Assembly (NCBI GenBank): GCA_016235815.1
Contig: JACRIM010000056.1
Location: 20,907 to 84,906, forward strand
Length of the DNA: 64,000 nt
Direction: 5' to 3'
Source: Planctomycetota bacterium
Lineage (GTDB): Bacteria > Planctomycetota > Phycisphaerae > UBA1845 > UTPLA1
Positions 1 through 8,027 of this stretch are shown here, piece by piece. The translations under genes were made by a program, and so were the position numbers. Under the pieces are notes generated by a model. It was not told where the DNA came from and made no database searches. It worked only from the letters and a program-made list of their open reading frames with translations. How positions within the stretch are numbered: the stretch's first letter is position 1; every line of letters begins with the position of its first letter.

Positions 1-1
1 G

Positions 2-523
2 CGCTTCGTCAGTGAAACACCGGGTGCGGATAAACGCGCCCGTTTCGATTTTGCCGGCCGTCCCGGCCCGTTCGTCTCGGAGCTAAGCAACCCGATCGAT
101 GAAGGCCGCGTGCGCTATCTTGGCATGTTGCCGCACGCCGAGACGCTCGCTCGCATGGCCGCTGCAGACGTAAACGTCGTCCTTCTTCCCAACATGCCCG
201 GCGGCATGTCAGACACGACGGCAAAGGTCTACGAATGTCTTGGCAGTGGTCGCGCAATCCTGGCGGCCGTGCCTTCGGATGGCGCCGCTGCGAGAGAGTT
301 GCGCGGTTTCGAAGGCGTCTGGGGTTGCGATCCCGATGACCCCGCCGCCATCGCCCGCGCCTTGAGCGACATGTACCGTCGCTGGCTCACCGGCGATCTG
401 CACGCCCAGCGCAGTGCCGTCCAACTCTATCCAAAGACGCGCCCCTATCAGGCGCGACAACTTGCGGAACTACTAAACGCCGCGACGCGCCATCGCCGCG
501 CGGCCAAAGCGAGGAACAAATGA
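2..523 (+). CDS. Glycosyltransferase, C-terminal part (cut by window start)
   Basis: The reading frame is open from base 2, so the gene starts before the window. The visible 173 residues contain VRYLGMLPHAETLARMAAAD, then LLPNMPGGMSDTTAKVYECL followed by GSGRAILAAVP. This is the layout of the nucleotide-sugar-binding half of a GT-B glycosyltransferase (families 4/1). The role would be transfer of a sugar from an NDP-sugar during polysaccharide assembly in the cytoplasm. The stop overlaps the next start (ATGA), so it is the upstream member of the translationally coupled exopolysaccharide operon. The donor and acceptor sugars cannot be read from the sequence. Confidence 0.75.
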   Translation, partial: RFVSETPGADKRARFDFAGRPGPFVSELSNPIDEGRVRYLGMLPHAETLARMAAADVNVVLLPNMPGGMSDTTAKVYECLGSGRAILAAVPSDGAAARELRGFEGVWGCDPDDPAAIARALSDMYRRWLTGDLHAQRSAVQLYPKTRPYQARQLAELLNAATRHRRAAKARNK

Positions 524-1530
524 GTTTGATGTTGAAGAAATTGCCTTTCGAGGCATGGCCTGGCCAGTTGGTTCGTCGCTTGCGGCGGCGCTACAACGAC
601 CATTGCGTGAACATCGTCACCTATCACCGCGTCGGCGCGCACGGCGGCGTCCTCGATGCCGGCAGCGCGGCGCGACACACCCCCGTCGAGTTCGAACGGC
701 AGATCGACTACCTCGCTGCGAATTACGATGTGATGAGCCTCCGCTCGCTGATTGAGCGACTCGAACGCGAAGAAATCCCCGAACGGGCTGCTGTCATCAC
801 GTTTGACGATGGCTATGCTGACCTGATGCGCACCGTCGCCCCGATGCTTTTTCGCAGGCGGCTGCCGATGACCGCGTTCCTTGTGACGTCAGTAATCGGT
901 AATCGCGATCTCCTCTGGCAACACAAGCTCGCATGGCTGTTGGCGCACGATCAGGAGTCGCGCGTGCAGGCCGCCTTGGCCTCGACCGGCATCTCCGGCC
1001 GCAGCCCGGGCGAGTCGCTGGGAAACTTCGTGCGACGCTGTTACCGCGCTGATGTTCCCGCGATTCTCGAAAGCGTGCTGAACGAGTTGGGCAAAACCGG
1101 CTCAAGTCTCGCCGCTGAACTGAGGCCCTATGTTGAATCCGAGCAGATCGCCGAGGCCGACCCCGAGTTCATCGAGTTCGGCAACCACACACACACGCAC
1201 CCGGTCCTTTCGGCACTGAGTTACGACGACCAGACACGCGAAATCTCAACGGCGCGCGACGAGATCGCCCGGCTGACGGGCCGCACGCCGCTCGCCGTGG
1301 CGTATCCGTTCGGTCTGAAGCGCCATTACACCGCCGAGACCAAGCGCATCGTGCAGGAAACCTGGCATCGCGCTGCGCTGGACATGCGGCGCCGCACCAA
1401 CGAAGGCGCCGTCGATCCCTTCGACCTCAGCCGCAAGCCCGCCGTCTGCGGATCGCAGCACCTCTTCGAGCAAATGATGGAAGACTGGCCCGCCACGCGC
1501 GACATCGCTCTTGCCGGGAGTGTCGAGTGA
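520..1530 (+). CDS. Polysaccharide deacetylase (NodB domain)
   Basis: 336 residues. The NodB homology core is clear: TFDDGY at residues 94-99 (motif 1, catalytic base Asp and metal Asp) and GNHTHTHPVLS at 221-231, where His223 and His227 form the metal-binding HxxxH motif. AYPFG near residue 265 fits motif 3. Carbohydrate esterase family 4 enzymes remove acetyl groups from N-acetylated sugars. Here the likely target is the exopolysaccharide or its lipid-linked precursor. There is no signal peptide, so the enzyme probably acts on the cytoplasmic face, as in other exosortase-associated polysaccharide loci. The start overlaps the previous stop by 4 bp and the stop overlaps the next GTG start by 4 bp. 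Confidence 0.88.
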   Translation: MSLMLKKLPFEAWPGQLVRRLRRRYNDHCVNIVTYHRVGAHGGVLDAGSAARHTPVEFERQIDYLAANYDVMSLRSLIERLEREEIPERAAVITFDDGYADLMRTVAPMLFRRRLPMTAFLVTSVIGNRDLLWQHKLAWLLAHDQESRVQAALASTGISGRSPGESLGNFVRRCYRADVPAILESVLNELGKTGSSLAAELRPYVESEQIAEADPEFIEFGNHTHTHPVLSALSYDDQTREISTARDEIARLTGRTPLAVAYPFGLKRHYTAETKRIVQETWHRAALDMRRRTNEGAVDPFDLSRKPAVCGSQHLFEQMMEDWPATRDIALAGSVE

Positions 1531-2510
1531 AGGAGCCGCGTCGAACATTAGTCCTCGCACCCTATGTCGGAGAGTTCGGCTGGGAGCTGATGAACTGGCA
1601 GGCCCGCGTGCGATGGCTGGTCGCCCAGGGCGGCCACTCGCGCGTCGTCGTCGTCGCGACGGCCGATCGCAAACCGCTCTACGACTTTTCGTTCGCCGCC
1701 AATCAATCCCAGTTCATCGCATGTGAGAATCCGGACATGCCCGGCCACGCCAATGACGACCACCGCATCGACGACAGCGGCAAACCATTTCCTGCCGAAC
1801 AACTGACGTCCCGGTTACATTCGTTCCTCAAGCAGGCGTGCCGCGCCGCCATTGACGACTGGGACTCCACCGACATCCTGACGCCGCCGTTCGACTCCAC
1901 CATTTGGCCGACGACCTCACGACATCAGCACTTCGCCGATCTTCGCGAACCGGCACCCATCGAGTCCGACATCGTTCTCATCCCCCGCAGCCGCTCGATC
2001 GCCGACCAGCGCAATCAACCAGCGCAATGGTGGGGCGATCTCGCCGCCCGACTCCGAAGCCACGGCCTTCGCGTTGAGACCTACGCCCACGGCGTAGCCG
2101 ACGCCATCCGCCAACTCTCGCGCACGCGCCTCGCTATCGGCGCATCCACCGGCGGTCTGCATCTCGCCAGCCTGTGTCGATGCCCCCACTACGTCTGGGG
2201 CTGCGGCTCCGAAGCCCGATGGACAAGGCTCGGTATGACCAATCGGCAACGCTACGAAACCGTGTGGAATCCGCTCGGCACACCCTGCATCTACGACGAA
2301 TGCGGTTGGCAGCCGACGGTCGACCACGTCGCCAATCGCGCCTTCGACGCACTCGCCGCCATCGGCCTCCGCGCCGACCGTCATCAATCGAAACCGCGCC
2401 AGGGCGCTGCGTGGCGTCTTCGCCGCGGCCTCTCGCGATTCATGCAACCCGACTTTGCACCGGCAATGCCCTGGCGACTGCGACGCCTGATCGTCGACCG
2501 CCTTGTTTAA
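1527..2510 (+). CDS. Glycosyltransferase-like protein of unknown activity (GEFGWEL motif)
   Basis: 327 residues starting with GTG inside the previous stop. The N-terminus reads LAPYVGEFGWELMNWQARVR. A later segment, residues 190-223, has LSRTRLAIGASTGGLHLASL followed by YVWGCG, which resembles the nucleotide-sugar-binding end of GT-B enzymes such as the heptosyltransferase (GT9) fold. I cannot assign a named family. Position inside a row of glycosyltransferases argues for a role in making or modifying the same polysaccharide. No signal peptide or membrane segment is visible. An alternative is a sugar-nucleotide-binding protein without transferase activity. Confidence 0.6.
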   Translation: MKEPRRTLVLAPYVGEFGWELMNWQARVRWLVAQGGHSRVVVVATADRKPLYDFSFAANQSQFIACENPDMPGHANDDHRIDDSGKPFPAEQLTSRLHSFLKQACRAAIDDWDSTDILTPPFDSTIWPTTSRHQHFADLREPAPIESDIVLIPRSRSIADQRNQPAQWWGDLAARLRSHGLRVETYAHGVADAIRQLSRTRLAIGASTGGLHLASLCRCPHYVWGCGSEARWTRLGMTNRQRYETVWNPLGTPCIYDECGWQPTVDHVANRAFDALAAIGLRADRHQSKPRQGAAWRLRRGLSRFMQPDFAPAMPWRLRRLIVDRLV

Positions 2511-2526
2511 CAACGAGACTCGTTCC

Positions 2527-3879
2527 ATGGCCCTGCGTAATGTCTTGATCGCCGCCTACCACTTCCCGCCGATGGGCGGCAGCGGCGTCCAGCGCGTCGC
2601 CAAGTGGGGGCGCTATCTCCCAACGCACGGCCTCCGCCCGCACATCCTCTGCGCCGGCCACGGCCACTACAGCCTCTCCGATTCAACGCTCGTCAGCGAC
2701 CTACACCCGTCCACACGCATCCACCGCGTCATCGGCTGCGAACCCGCCGGCATCGCCGCGCGTGTCGGTGCGCTCACCGGCTCGCCGCGATTCGAATCCG
2801 CCATCGCATGGCGACTCAACAGCGTCGCGGACACGTTTCCCGCCTTCGAACGCGAATCGCTCTGGGTGCCCTCAGCCATTCGCGCCGCGCGACAAATCTG
2901 CCGCGAATCACCGATGCACGCCGTCATTACCAGCGGCCCGCCACACGCCACGCACCTCATCGGCCTGCACCTGCGCCGCCGCCTTGGCCTGCCTTGGATC
3001 GCCGACCTGCGCGATGCCTTGCTTGATAACTGGGACCGTGGCGACTCCCGTATCGAATCGACGTTCCTCGCCTTGCTCGAGCGCCGCATCGTCCGCTTCG
3101 CCGATCGCATCGTCGTCACCTGCCCCGAGGTCGCCGAGTCCATGGCCGCCCGCCACGCCATCTCGCCCGATCGTTTCGAATACTTCCCCAACGGCTACGA
3201 CCCCGCCGACGCGCCGCCGCACGCTCCGCGCAACACCTACGACCGTCTTATCGTCGCCCATGTCGGTGCGCTCTACGGCGATCAAACCATCGCCCCCGTG
3301 CTCGAAGCGCTGGCAACGCTCATCGCCGTCGATCCATCCCTTCGCGACCGAATCGAACTCCGCATCGTCGGGACTCTCTCCGCCTCCCAGCGCGCCTCCC
3401 TCTGCCCCGAATGGCGACTGCTCCTCACCGAGACCGGCTACCTTCCGCACGCCGATGCGATCCGCGCCATGCGTGATGCCGATGCACTGTTGCTCATGAC
3501 ACCTTCAAACGGTCGCGGTCGATTCTGCATTCCCGCAAAGACATTCGAATACCTCGCCTTCGGCGGCCACATCCTCGCCATCGTCCACGCAGGCACCGAA
3601 TTGCAGCGCCTGCTACACCGCGCCGGCAACGCAACCGTCGTCCCAAGTCATTCACCCGTGGACATCGCCGCCGCGTTGCAATCCCAGATCGCGCGCCATC
3701 GGGATGGTTCGCTGTCGGCTCGCCGAGACCGCGCCGCGCTCACCGAATACCACCGCGAGCGACAAGCCCAACGTCTTGCGGAACTCATCGACCGCGTCGT
3801 CGCCCCCGCGCACCCGCGCCTCTGGATCCCTCGCACCGCCGCGTCGACGACTCGCCTGGGTGAGGAGGACGCCGCGTGA
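2527..3879 (+). CDS. Glycosyltransferase family 4-like
   Basis: About 450 residues. The N-terminus LIAAYHFPPMGGSGVQRVAK is the classic donor-loop start of GT4 enzymes that begin with a HFPP-GG segment. The C-terminal half has RAMRDADALLLMTP and IPAKTFEYLAFGGHILA, the acidic donor-binding region. A TTG at 2503 would give eight extra residues and overlap the previous stop; I prefer the ATG at 2527 because the conserved fold begins just after it. The stop overlaps the next GTG by 4 bp. It acts in the cytoplasm on a lipid-linked glycan, with unknown sugar specificity. Confidence 0.85.
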   Translation: MALRNVLIAAYHFPPMGGSGVQRVAKWGRYLPTHGLRPHILCAGHGHYSLSDSTLVSDLHPSTRIHRVIGCEPAGIAARVGALTGSPRFESAIAWRLNSVADTFPAFERESLWVPSAIRAARQICRESPMHAVITSGPPHATHLIGLHLRRRLGLPWIADLRDALLDNWDRGDSRIESTFLALLERRIVRFADRIVVTCPEVAESMAARHAISPDRFEYFPNGYDPADAPPHAPRNTYDRLIVAHVGALYGDQTIAPVLEALATLIAVDPSLRDRIELRIVGTLSASQRASLCPEWRLLLTETGYLPHADAIRAMRDADALLLMTPSNGRGRFCIPAKTFEYLAFGGHILAIVHAGTELQRLLHRAGNATVVPSHSPVDIAAALQSQIARHRDGSLSARRDRAALTEYHRERQAQRLAELIDRVVAPAHPRLWIPRTAASTTRLGEEDAA

Positions 3880-5138
3880 CAATCCTCTGGCACATGCCCA
3901 CCTTGCAAATCCGCTGCTGCGGCCTTTCGCGCCGCGCGTTGCAACTGGCCCGCGAACTCGCCACCCTCGGCTGGCAAATTGAATTCGCCGTGCATGAGGA
4001 CAAGACCGATTGCCGCGCCGACACCATTGAAGGCTTCCCGCTGCTTCGCCTCACCGTCGCACAGTCGCAGCCCTTGCACTGGTCCCTGCAATCGCGAACA
4101 CGCCGCCACAACGCGACGTCCCTCGTTCGTTCGCTCCCGACCGGCCACGACATGTTCCTCTCCTGCCAACCCGAGGCCGTCGCCGCACACAAGCGACTTC
4201 GCACCGTGCCGACCGTTTTCGTCTGCGGCGGATCGGCCATCCTTCACGAAGCCGCCGAACGCGATGAACAATGCCGCCAACCGCTCACCGCGCGCGTCCA
4301 CTTTGCCATCGACCGCGCTCTCCGCCGCCGCAATGAGCGCGCCGCCTTCCGCGTTGCCGCTGCTGTCATCTTTGACAGCGACACCACACGTGATCGCGTC
4401 ATGAGCGCCTACAGGCTTGCCGGTGACCGTCTCTTTGCGGCCGTTGGCGGCGTCGATGCCGTGGCGTTCACTCCCGCCTCCGACGCCCAGCGAACCGACG
4501 CCCGCCGTCGATTCGCACTCAACGCCGATGCTTTCACCCTCGCATGGACCGGCCGTCTTGCGCCCGAGAAGAATGTTGAACTCCTCCTCCGCGCCGTTGC
4601 CGCGACGACACTCCCCACGATCCGTCTCCTTCTCGCCGGCGACGGCCCGCAACGCGCCGCCCTCGAATCGCTTGCGCACACACTCGGCATCGCCGATCGC
4701 GTCCGCTTCCTCGGTGCGCTCGACGACGTACGACCCGTGCTCCACGCCGCCGACGTCTTTGCATTTCCCTCGCGCGGCGAATCATTCGGCGGCGCACTCG
4801 CCGAAGCAATGGCCGCGGGCTTGCCCTGCATCGCCCTGCGAAGCAGCCACACCATACGCACCGCCTCCGAAGAGATCATCACTCACGGGATCACCGGCCT
4901 GCTCGCCGACGGCTGTCACGAATACGGCATGGCCGACGCGATTCGCACCCTCGCGCAGGATGCGCCGCTTCGCGTACGCCTCGCCACCGCCGCCCGCCGC
5001 CACGCCGAGGCCAATTTCACATGGAAGCGAGCCGGTGCCGCCTTGCACGCAGTCCTTCGTCCACTCCTTCGTAGCGCGACCCGTCGTCCAGCCGATATTA
5101 CAAAACAGGACCTCCCATGCGTTTTGCCATCTACCTGA
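3876..5138 (+). CDS. Glycosyltransferase family 4/1
   Basis: 420 residues with a GTG start in the preceding stop. WTGRLAPEKNVELLLRAV (about residues 227-244) and FAFPSRGESFGGALAEAMAA (about 293-312) form the standard GT1 C-terminal domain, with the E-x7-E pair in RGESFGGALAEAM. The N-terminal half is the acceptor-side Rossmann domain (GLSRRALQLARELATLGWQI). It presumably adds one residue of the repeat unit of the polysaccharide. Its 3' end overlaps the start of the ligase gene by 22 bp, so expression is probably coupled. Confidence 0.88.
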   Translation: MTILWHMPTLQIRCCGLSRRALQLARELATLGWQIEFAVHEDKTDCRADTIEGFPLLRLTVAQSQPLHWSLQSRTRRHNATSLVRSLPTGHDMFLSCQPEAVAAHKRLRTVPTVFVCGGSAILHEAAERDEQCRQPLTARVHFAIDRALRRRNERAAFRVAAAVIFDSDTTRDRVMSAYRLAGDRLFAAVGGVDAVAFTPASDAQRTDARRRFALNADAFTLAWTGRLAPEKNVELLLRAVAATTLPTIRLLLAGDGPQRAALESLAHTLGIADRVRFLGALDDVRPVLHAADVFAFPSRGESFGGALAEAMAAGLPCIALRSSHTIRTASEEIITHGITGLLADGCHEYGMADAIRTLAQDAPLRVRLATAARRHAEANFTWKRAGAALHAVLRPLLRSATRRPADITKQDLPCVLPST

Positions 5139-6541
5139 CCATCCTCTTCTCCATCCTCCCGATCATCCTCATGCGGCCCTTCTTCGGCCTCTGCGCCTAT
5201 TACATCGTCTCACTGCTTCAGCCCAAGCTCCTCTGCTGGCAGCCGTCCTTTCCCGATGCCATGCTCGTCGGCGTGCCGCTCGTCATCGGGGCCATCGCCA
5301 TCGGCGTGAAGCGCCGCATCTGGGAGCCGCAGCTCGACCGCCAGGGCCGCATCGTCGACCTCCGCGAGCGCATCATCCGCAGCCCCATCTTTGAACCGCA
5401 CTGGCTGCTTGGCGCATGCGTCGCGCTTCTGCTTTACATCACCATGACGCGCCTCGTCGTGCCGTATCCCATGGATGTCACAACCGACCAATTTCGCGGC
5501 CTGTGGAAAGTCAACTTCGTCGTCGTGCTGCTCACCGGCCTCGCATCCGATCTGCGGCGCTTTCGCGTGCTGTACATCGTCGTTGCCCTCTCCGTCGCCT
5601 TCTGGGCCATCAAGGGCGGACTCAAGGTCATCGTCCTCGGCCCGCACCAGGTCTATGGCAAGACCTACGACAACAACTACTTCGCCCTCACCAGCGTCAT
5701 GGTCCTGCCGATGGTCTTTTATTTCGCCATGTCGGTGAAACACACCCGCTGGCGTTCGATCCTGCTGGCGGCGTCGGCCCTCATCTGTCTCGCCGTCATC
5801 GGTTCCCGATCGCGTGCCGGGTTCGTGGCATTCGCCGTCGTCCTCACCTGCATGGCCTGGAGCAGCCGCTATCGCCTGAAGGCCATGGTCGCCGTCCTGC
5901 TCTTCACCGGCGTGGCCCTCGCCTTGTCCGGCAGCGAAGTCCGCGACCGCATCAACTCCATCCTCGCCTTTCAATCCGACCGCTCGGCCTCCTCGCGCTT
6001 TTTCACCTGGGAAGTCGCCATCGATCTCCTCGAGCAGAACCCCGTCCTCGGTGTCGGCTTCGGCAACTTCGAAATCGCCAAGGATGCCTTCGTCGGCGGT
6101 CGCAAGGCCGCCCACAACATCTTTCTGCAGAACCTTGCCGAACTCGGCCTCGTCGGCCATCCGCTCTGGCTCGCCATCGTCCTCGGCTCACTCGGCAGTT
6201 CCTACGTCCTCATGCGCTGGGCCCGCCGCCTGCCCACCGACATGCGCTGGGCCTACCACTGGTCGCGCGGCCTGATGCTGGGGTTGCTGGCGTTTTGCAT
6301 CCACGGCTTCTTCCACAACGAGGAATACCTGGAATTGATGTTTGTCATGGTGGGCTTGGTCGTCGCGCTGCAGGTGGTCGTGCGCCGCGAGCTGTACCGC
6401 CGCAAGATGGAAGAAAGCCGCGGCATGGGCGCAGCGACCGAAGTGGAACTGGCAACCGCCGCCGCAGCGGCGCAGCCAAAGAGCGAACCGCCGAAGCGCC
6501 GCCGACGCGTCTGGCATCCGGGGGAATTGGTGAGAGGGTAG
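5117..6541 (+). CDS. O-antigen ligase / exosortase-associated O-glycosylation ligase
   Basis: 474 residues with about ten hydrophobic segments. The N-terminus (FSILPIILMRPFFGLCAYYI) and the central DNNYFALTSVMVLPMVFYFA match the family called exosortase A-associated putative O-glycosylation ligase (TIGR03097-like, with a Wzy_C domain). Such proteins join or polymerise lipid-linked glycans at the outer face of the inner membrane. The Wzy_C loop GVGFGNFEIAKDAFVGGRKAAH carries the arginine and histidine expected there. The tail is soluble and basic (KRRRR). It is the last gene of the operon. A PEP-CTERM protein at 62647 in the same window fits the exosortase connection, although no exosortase gene is seen here. 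Confidence 0.8.
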   Translation: MRFAIYLTILFSILPIILMRPFFGLCAYYIVSLLQPKLLCWQPSFPDAMLVGVPLVIGAIAIGVKRRIWEPQLDRQGRIVDLRERIIRSPIFEPHWLLGACVALLLYITMTRLVVPYPMDVTTDQFRGLWKVNFVVVLLTGLASDLRRFRVLYIVVALSVAFWAIKGGLKVIVLGPHQVYGKTYDNNYFALTSVMVLPMVFYFAMSVKHTRWRSILLAASALICLAVIGSRSRAGFVAFAVVLTCMAWSSRYRLKAMVAVLLFTGVALALSGSEVRDRINSILAFQSDRSASSRFFTWEVAIDLLEQNPVLGVGFGNFEIAKDAFVGGRKAAHNIFLQNLAELGLVGHPLWLAIVLGSLGSSYVLMRWARRLPTDMRWAYHWSRGLMLGLLAFCIHGFFHNEEYLELMFVMVGLVVALQVVVRRELYRRKMEESRGMGAATEVELATAAAAAQPKSEPPKRRRRVWHPGELVRG

Positions 6542-6560
6542 GGGGCCAACGAGCCGCACG

Positions 6561-6589
6561 CGCGAGCAAGCGGTCTTTGTTTGCTCGCG
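6561..6589. terminator. Stem-loop between convergent genes
   Basis: A 9-bp perfect stem (CGCGAGCAA with TTGCTCGCG, 11-nt loop) lies between the ligase stop and the stop of the convergent nuclease-like gene. There is no T-run on either side, so it is only a candidate bidirectional terminator. Confidence 0.35.
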
Positions 6590-6604
6590 GATTCTCAAGA
6601 CTCG

Positions 6605-7477
6605 CTATCCGCCGGTTTTTGGGGGAAGCGAATCGAGATGTGAGGGTTCGGGTGGGGCGGGGATCTCGCCAGAAGGAACGTCCCCGTCGTCTGGCGCATC
6701 CTCTTCGATTTCCTCAGTAACAGTCTGCCCCGTTGCCTGATCGGTGCGAGTCACCTTGCGCTTCCGGCGTCTGCGTTTCTTAAACGTAATTTCGCCGGCC
6801 GCCATGAGCGCCTCTTTAGAAAGGACATCACGAATCGCCTTGAAGACGTCTTCCATTTCAAGACGTGCAGGCGCTACGCGATTGAGTTCGCGCCGCACTA
6901 CGGTTAGCACATCATGGTCAAACAAAGCCTTTACAACGGACGCCGGTCCCAGCGCCTTCCGTTGTTCCCAGTATTCTTCAAGCACATCCTTCTTTAGTAG
7001 ATCGCGTGAGAGCAATTCAAGCTTGGCCCAAAAACCGTCTAAGTTGGCTTCAAGCTCATCTAACAGGTTTGCTTCAAATGCAAGATCATGGTTGATGCCT
7101 TCCCCTTCAGCAAATGACAAATGAAAGAGCTTCCACTCAATTCCATTTGTGAGCAAAACCCAACGAAGCCCGGCCCTGGAGGCATAGTTTTCTGCTTGTT
7201 CAATGTGCTTGTCTTGCAGTCCCTTGACGCTTGCCGCCTTGCATTCGATGAGTAGACGAACGGTGCCTTCAATCTTGAGCGCGATATCGCAATAACGATC
7301 TTTAATCGCCTGCTCTTTTGATATCTCGCCTTTTAGGCTGTCATAACCAAGTACTTCTTCGAAGAACTTGACCAGAAACATCACAGTGTCAGATTCGTTT
7401 GCCCCTCGATCTCTGGCTTCCCGAAATGCGTCGGCAAACTTTCTGAGCGATGCTGTAGTAGACTTATCGATTGGCAT
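6605..7477 (-). CDS. Orphan HsdR N-terminal-like nuclease-domain protein
   Basis: 290 residues from the ATG at 7477, which has GGTGAGG six bases upstream; a GTG at 7489 is less likely. Residues about 35-110 show the PD-(D/E)xK layout of the type I restriction enzyme R subunit N-terminus: EEVLGYDSLKGE, then RYCDIALKI (catalytic Asp) and LLIECKAASV (E-x-K). The second half is helical and ends in a basic run (KKRRRRKRKV) and an acidic-proline tail. The helicase and motor regions of HsdR are absent and no HsdS or HsdM gene is near. It may be a stand-alone nuclease or a defence-associated protein. It lies in an accessory patch next to a phage-like gene. Function is inferred from the domain only. 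Confidence 0.7.
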   Translation of the reverse strand: MPIDKSTTASLRKFADAFREARDRGANESDTVMFLVKFFEEVLGYDSLKGEISKEQAIKDRYCDIALKIEGTVRLLIECKAASVKGLQDKHIEQAENYASRAGLRWVLLTNGIEWKLFHLSFAEGEGINHDLAFEANLLDELEANLDGFWAKLELLSRDLLKKDVLEEYWEQRKALGPASVVKALFDHDVLTVVRRELNRVAPARLEMEDVFKAIRDVLSKEALMAAGEITFKKRRRRKRKVTRTDQATGQTVTEEIEEDAPDDGDVPSGEIPAPPEPSHLDSLPPKTGG

Positions 7478-8027
7478 GATGGCCCTCACCAGTGTTCTTG
7501 GCGATTACGATACAACCGATCATGATATTAGACTCGAAAGTCTCTGTCGATTCCCGGCCGAAACAGCTGCCGTTTGCGGCAAATTCTTGGGTTCTGCATG
7601 AATCATCGCATCCGCGATCCCAACCCCTTCCCCCACAACCACTTCCAATCATTTCACAGCGAATGTGAAACGGTGAGCAAGACTGATAGGTAGGAACAAA
7701 AAAAGCGAAGCGCCCTCGCGCGACCCGCCCTCGCCCGAGCCGCGCCCACTCCGCGCGCATCGCGGCCTTCACAGAGCCGCGACCGTGAGGGAGCGGGTTC
7801 AACGTCATGCGCCGGCGCCGCCTCGAAAGAAGATACCGCCATGAACGTGGCCACTATTTCGACGTTTCGACGTTTCGATTTTTCGACGTTTGAACCGCCC
7901 ATGTTGCAAAGCAACAACGTCCTCCACTCAGACCCTCGGCTCCTCGGACCCGTGAACCCTGTGCTCTCAATTCTCTCCCCGTCCCACTTTATCCCACTTT
8001 GTCCCAGTTCTTTTAGGAGGTCCCACC
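7478..8027. other. 550-bp intergenic region with short repeats, no gene
   Basis: No convincing gene. It holds a perfect 7-bp inverted repeat TTTCACA-5-TGTGAAA at 7652-7670, possibly an operator. It also holds an element containing GAGCCGCGACCGTGAGGGAG at about 7774-7793; I recall this sequence recurring in planctomycete genomes, where it gives spurious PLPHGRGSV peptides. A short run of GACGTTTC-like units lies at about 7859-7891. The end carries the strong ribosome site AGGAGGT just before the phage-like gene at 8028. Confidence 0.5.
7772..7800. repeat. Probable dispersed planctomycete repeat element
   Basis: Contains the string GAGCCGCGACCGTGAGGGAG. From memory of planctomycete annotations, its complement encodes the recurrent spurious peptide PLPHGRGSV. 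Only one copy is visible in this window, so the repeat status comes from prior knowledge and would need a genome-wide count. Confidence 0.35.

Noticed and set aside
7464..7917. Open - frames with PLPHGRGSV
   Set aside because: This peptide comes from a dispersed non-coding element that I recall as common in planctomycete annotations.
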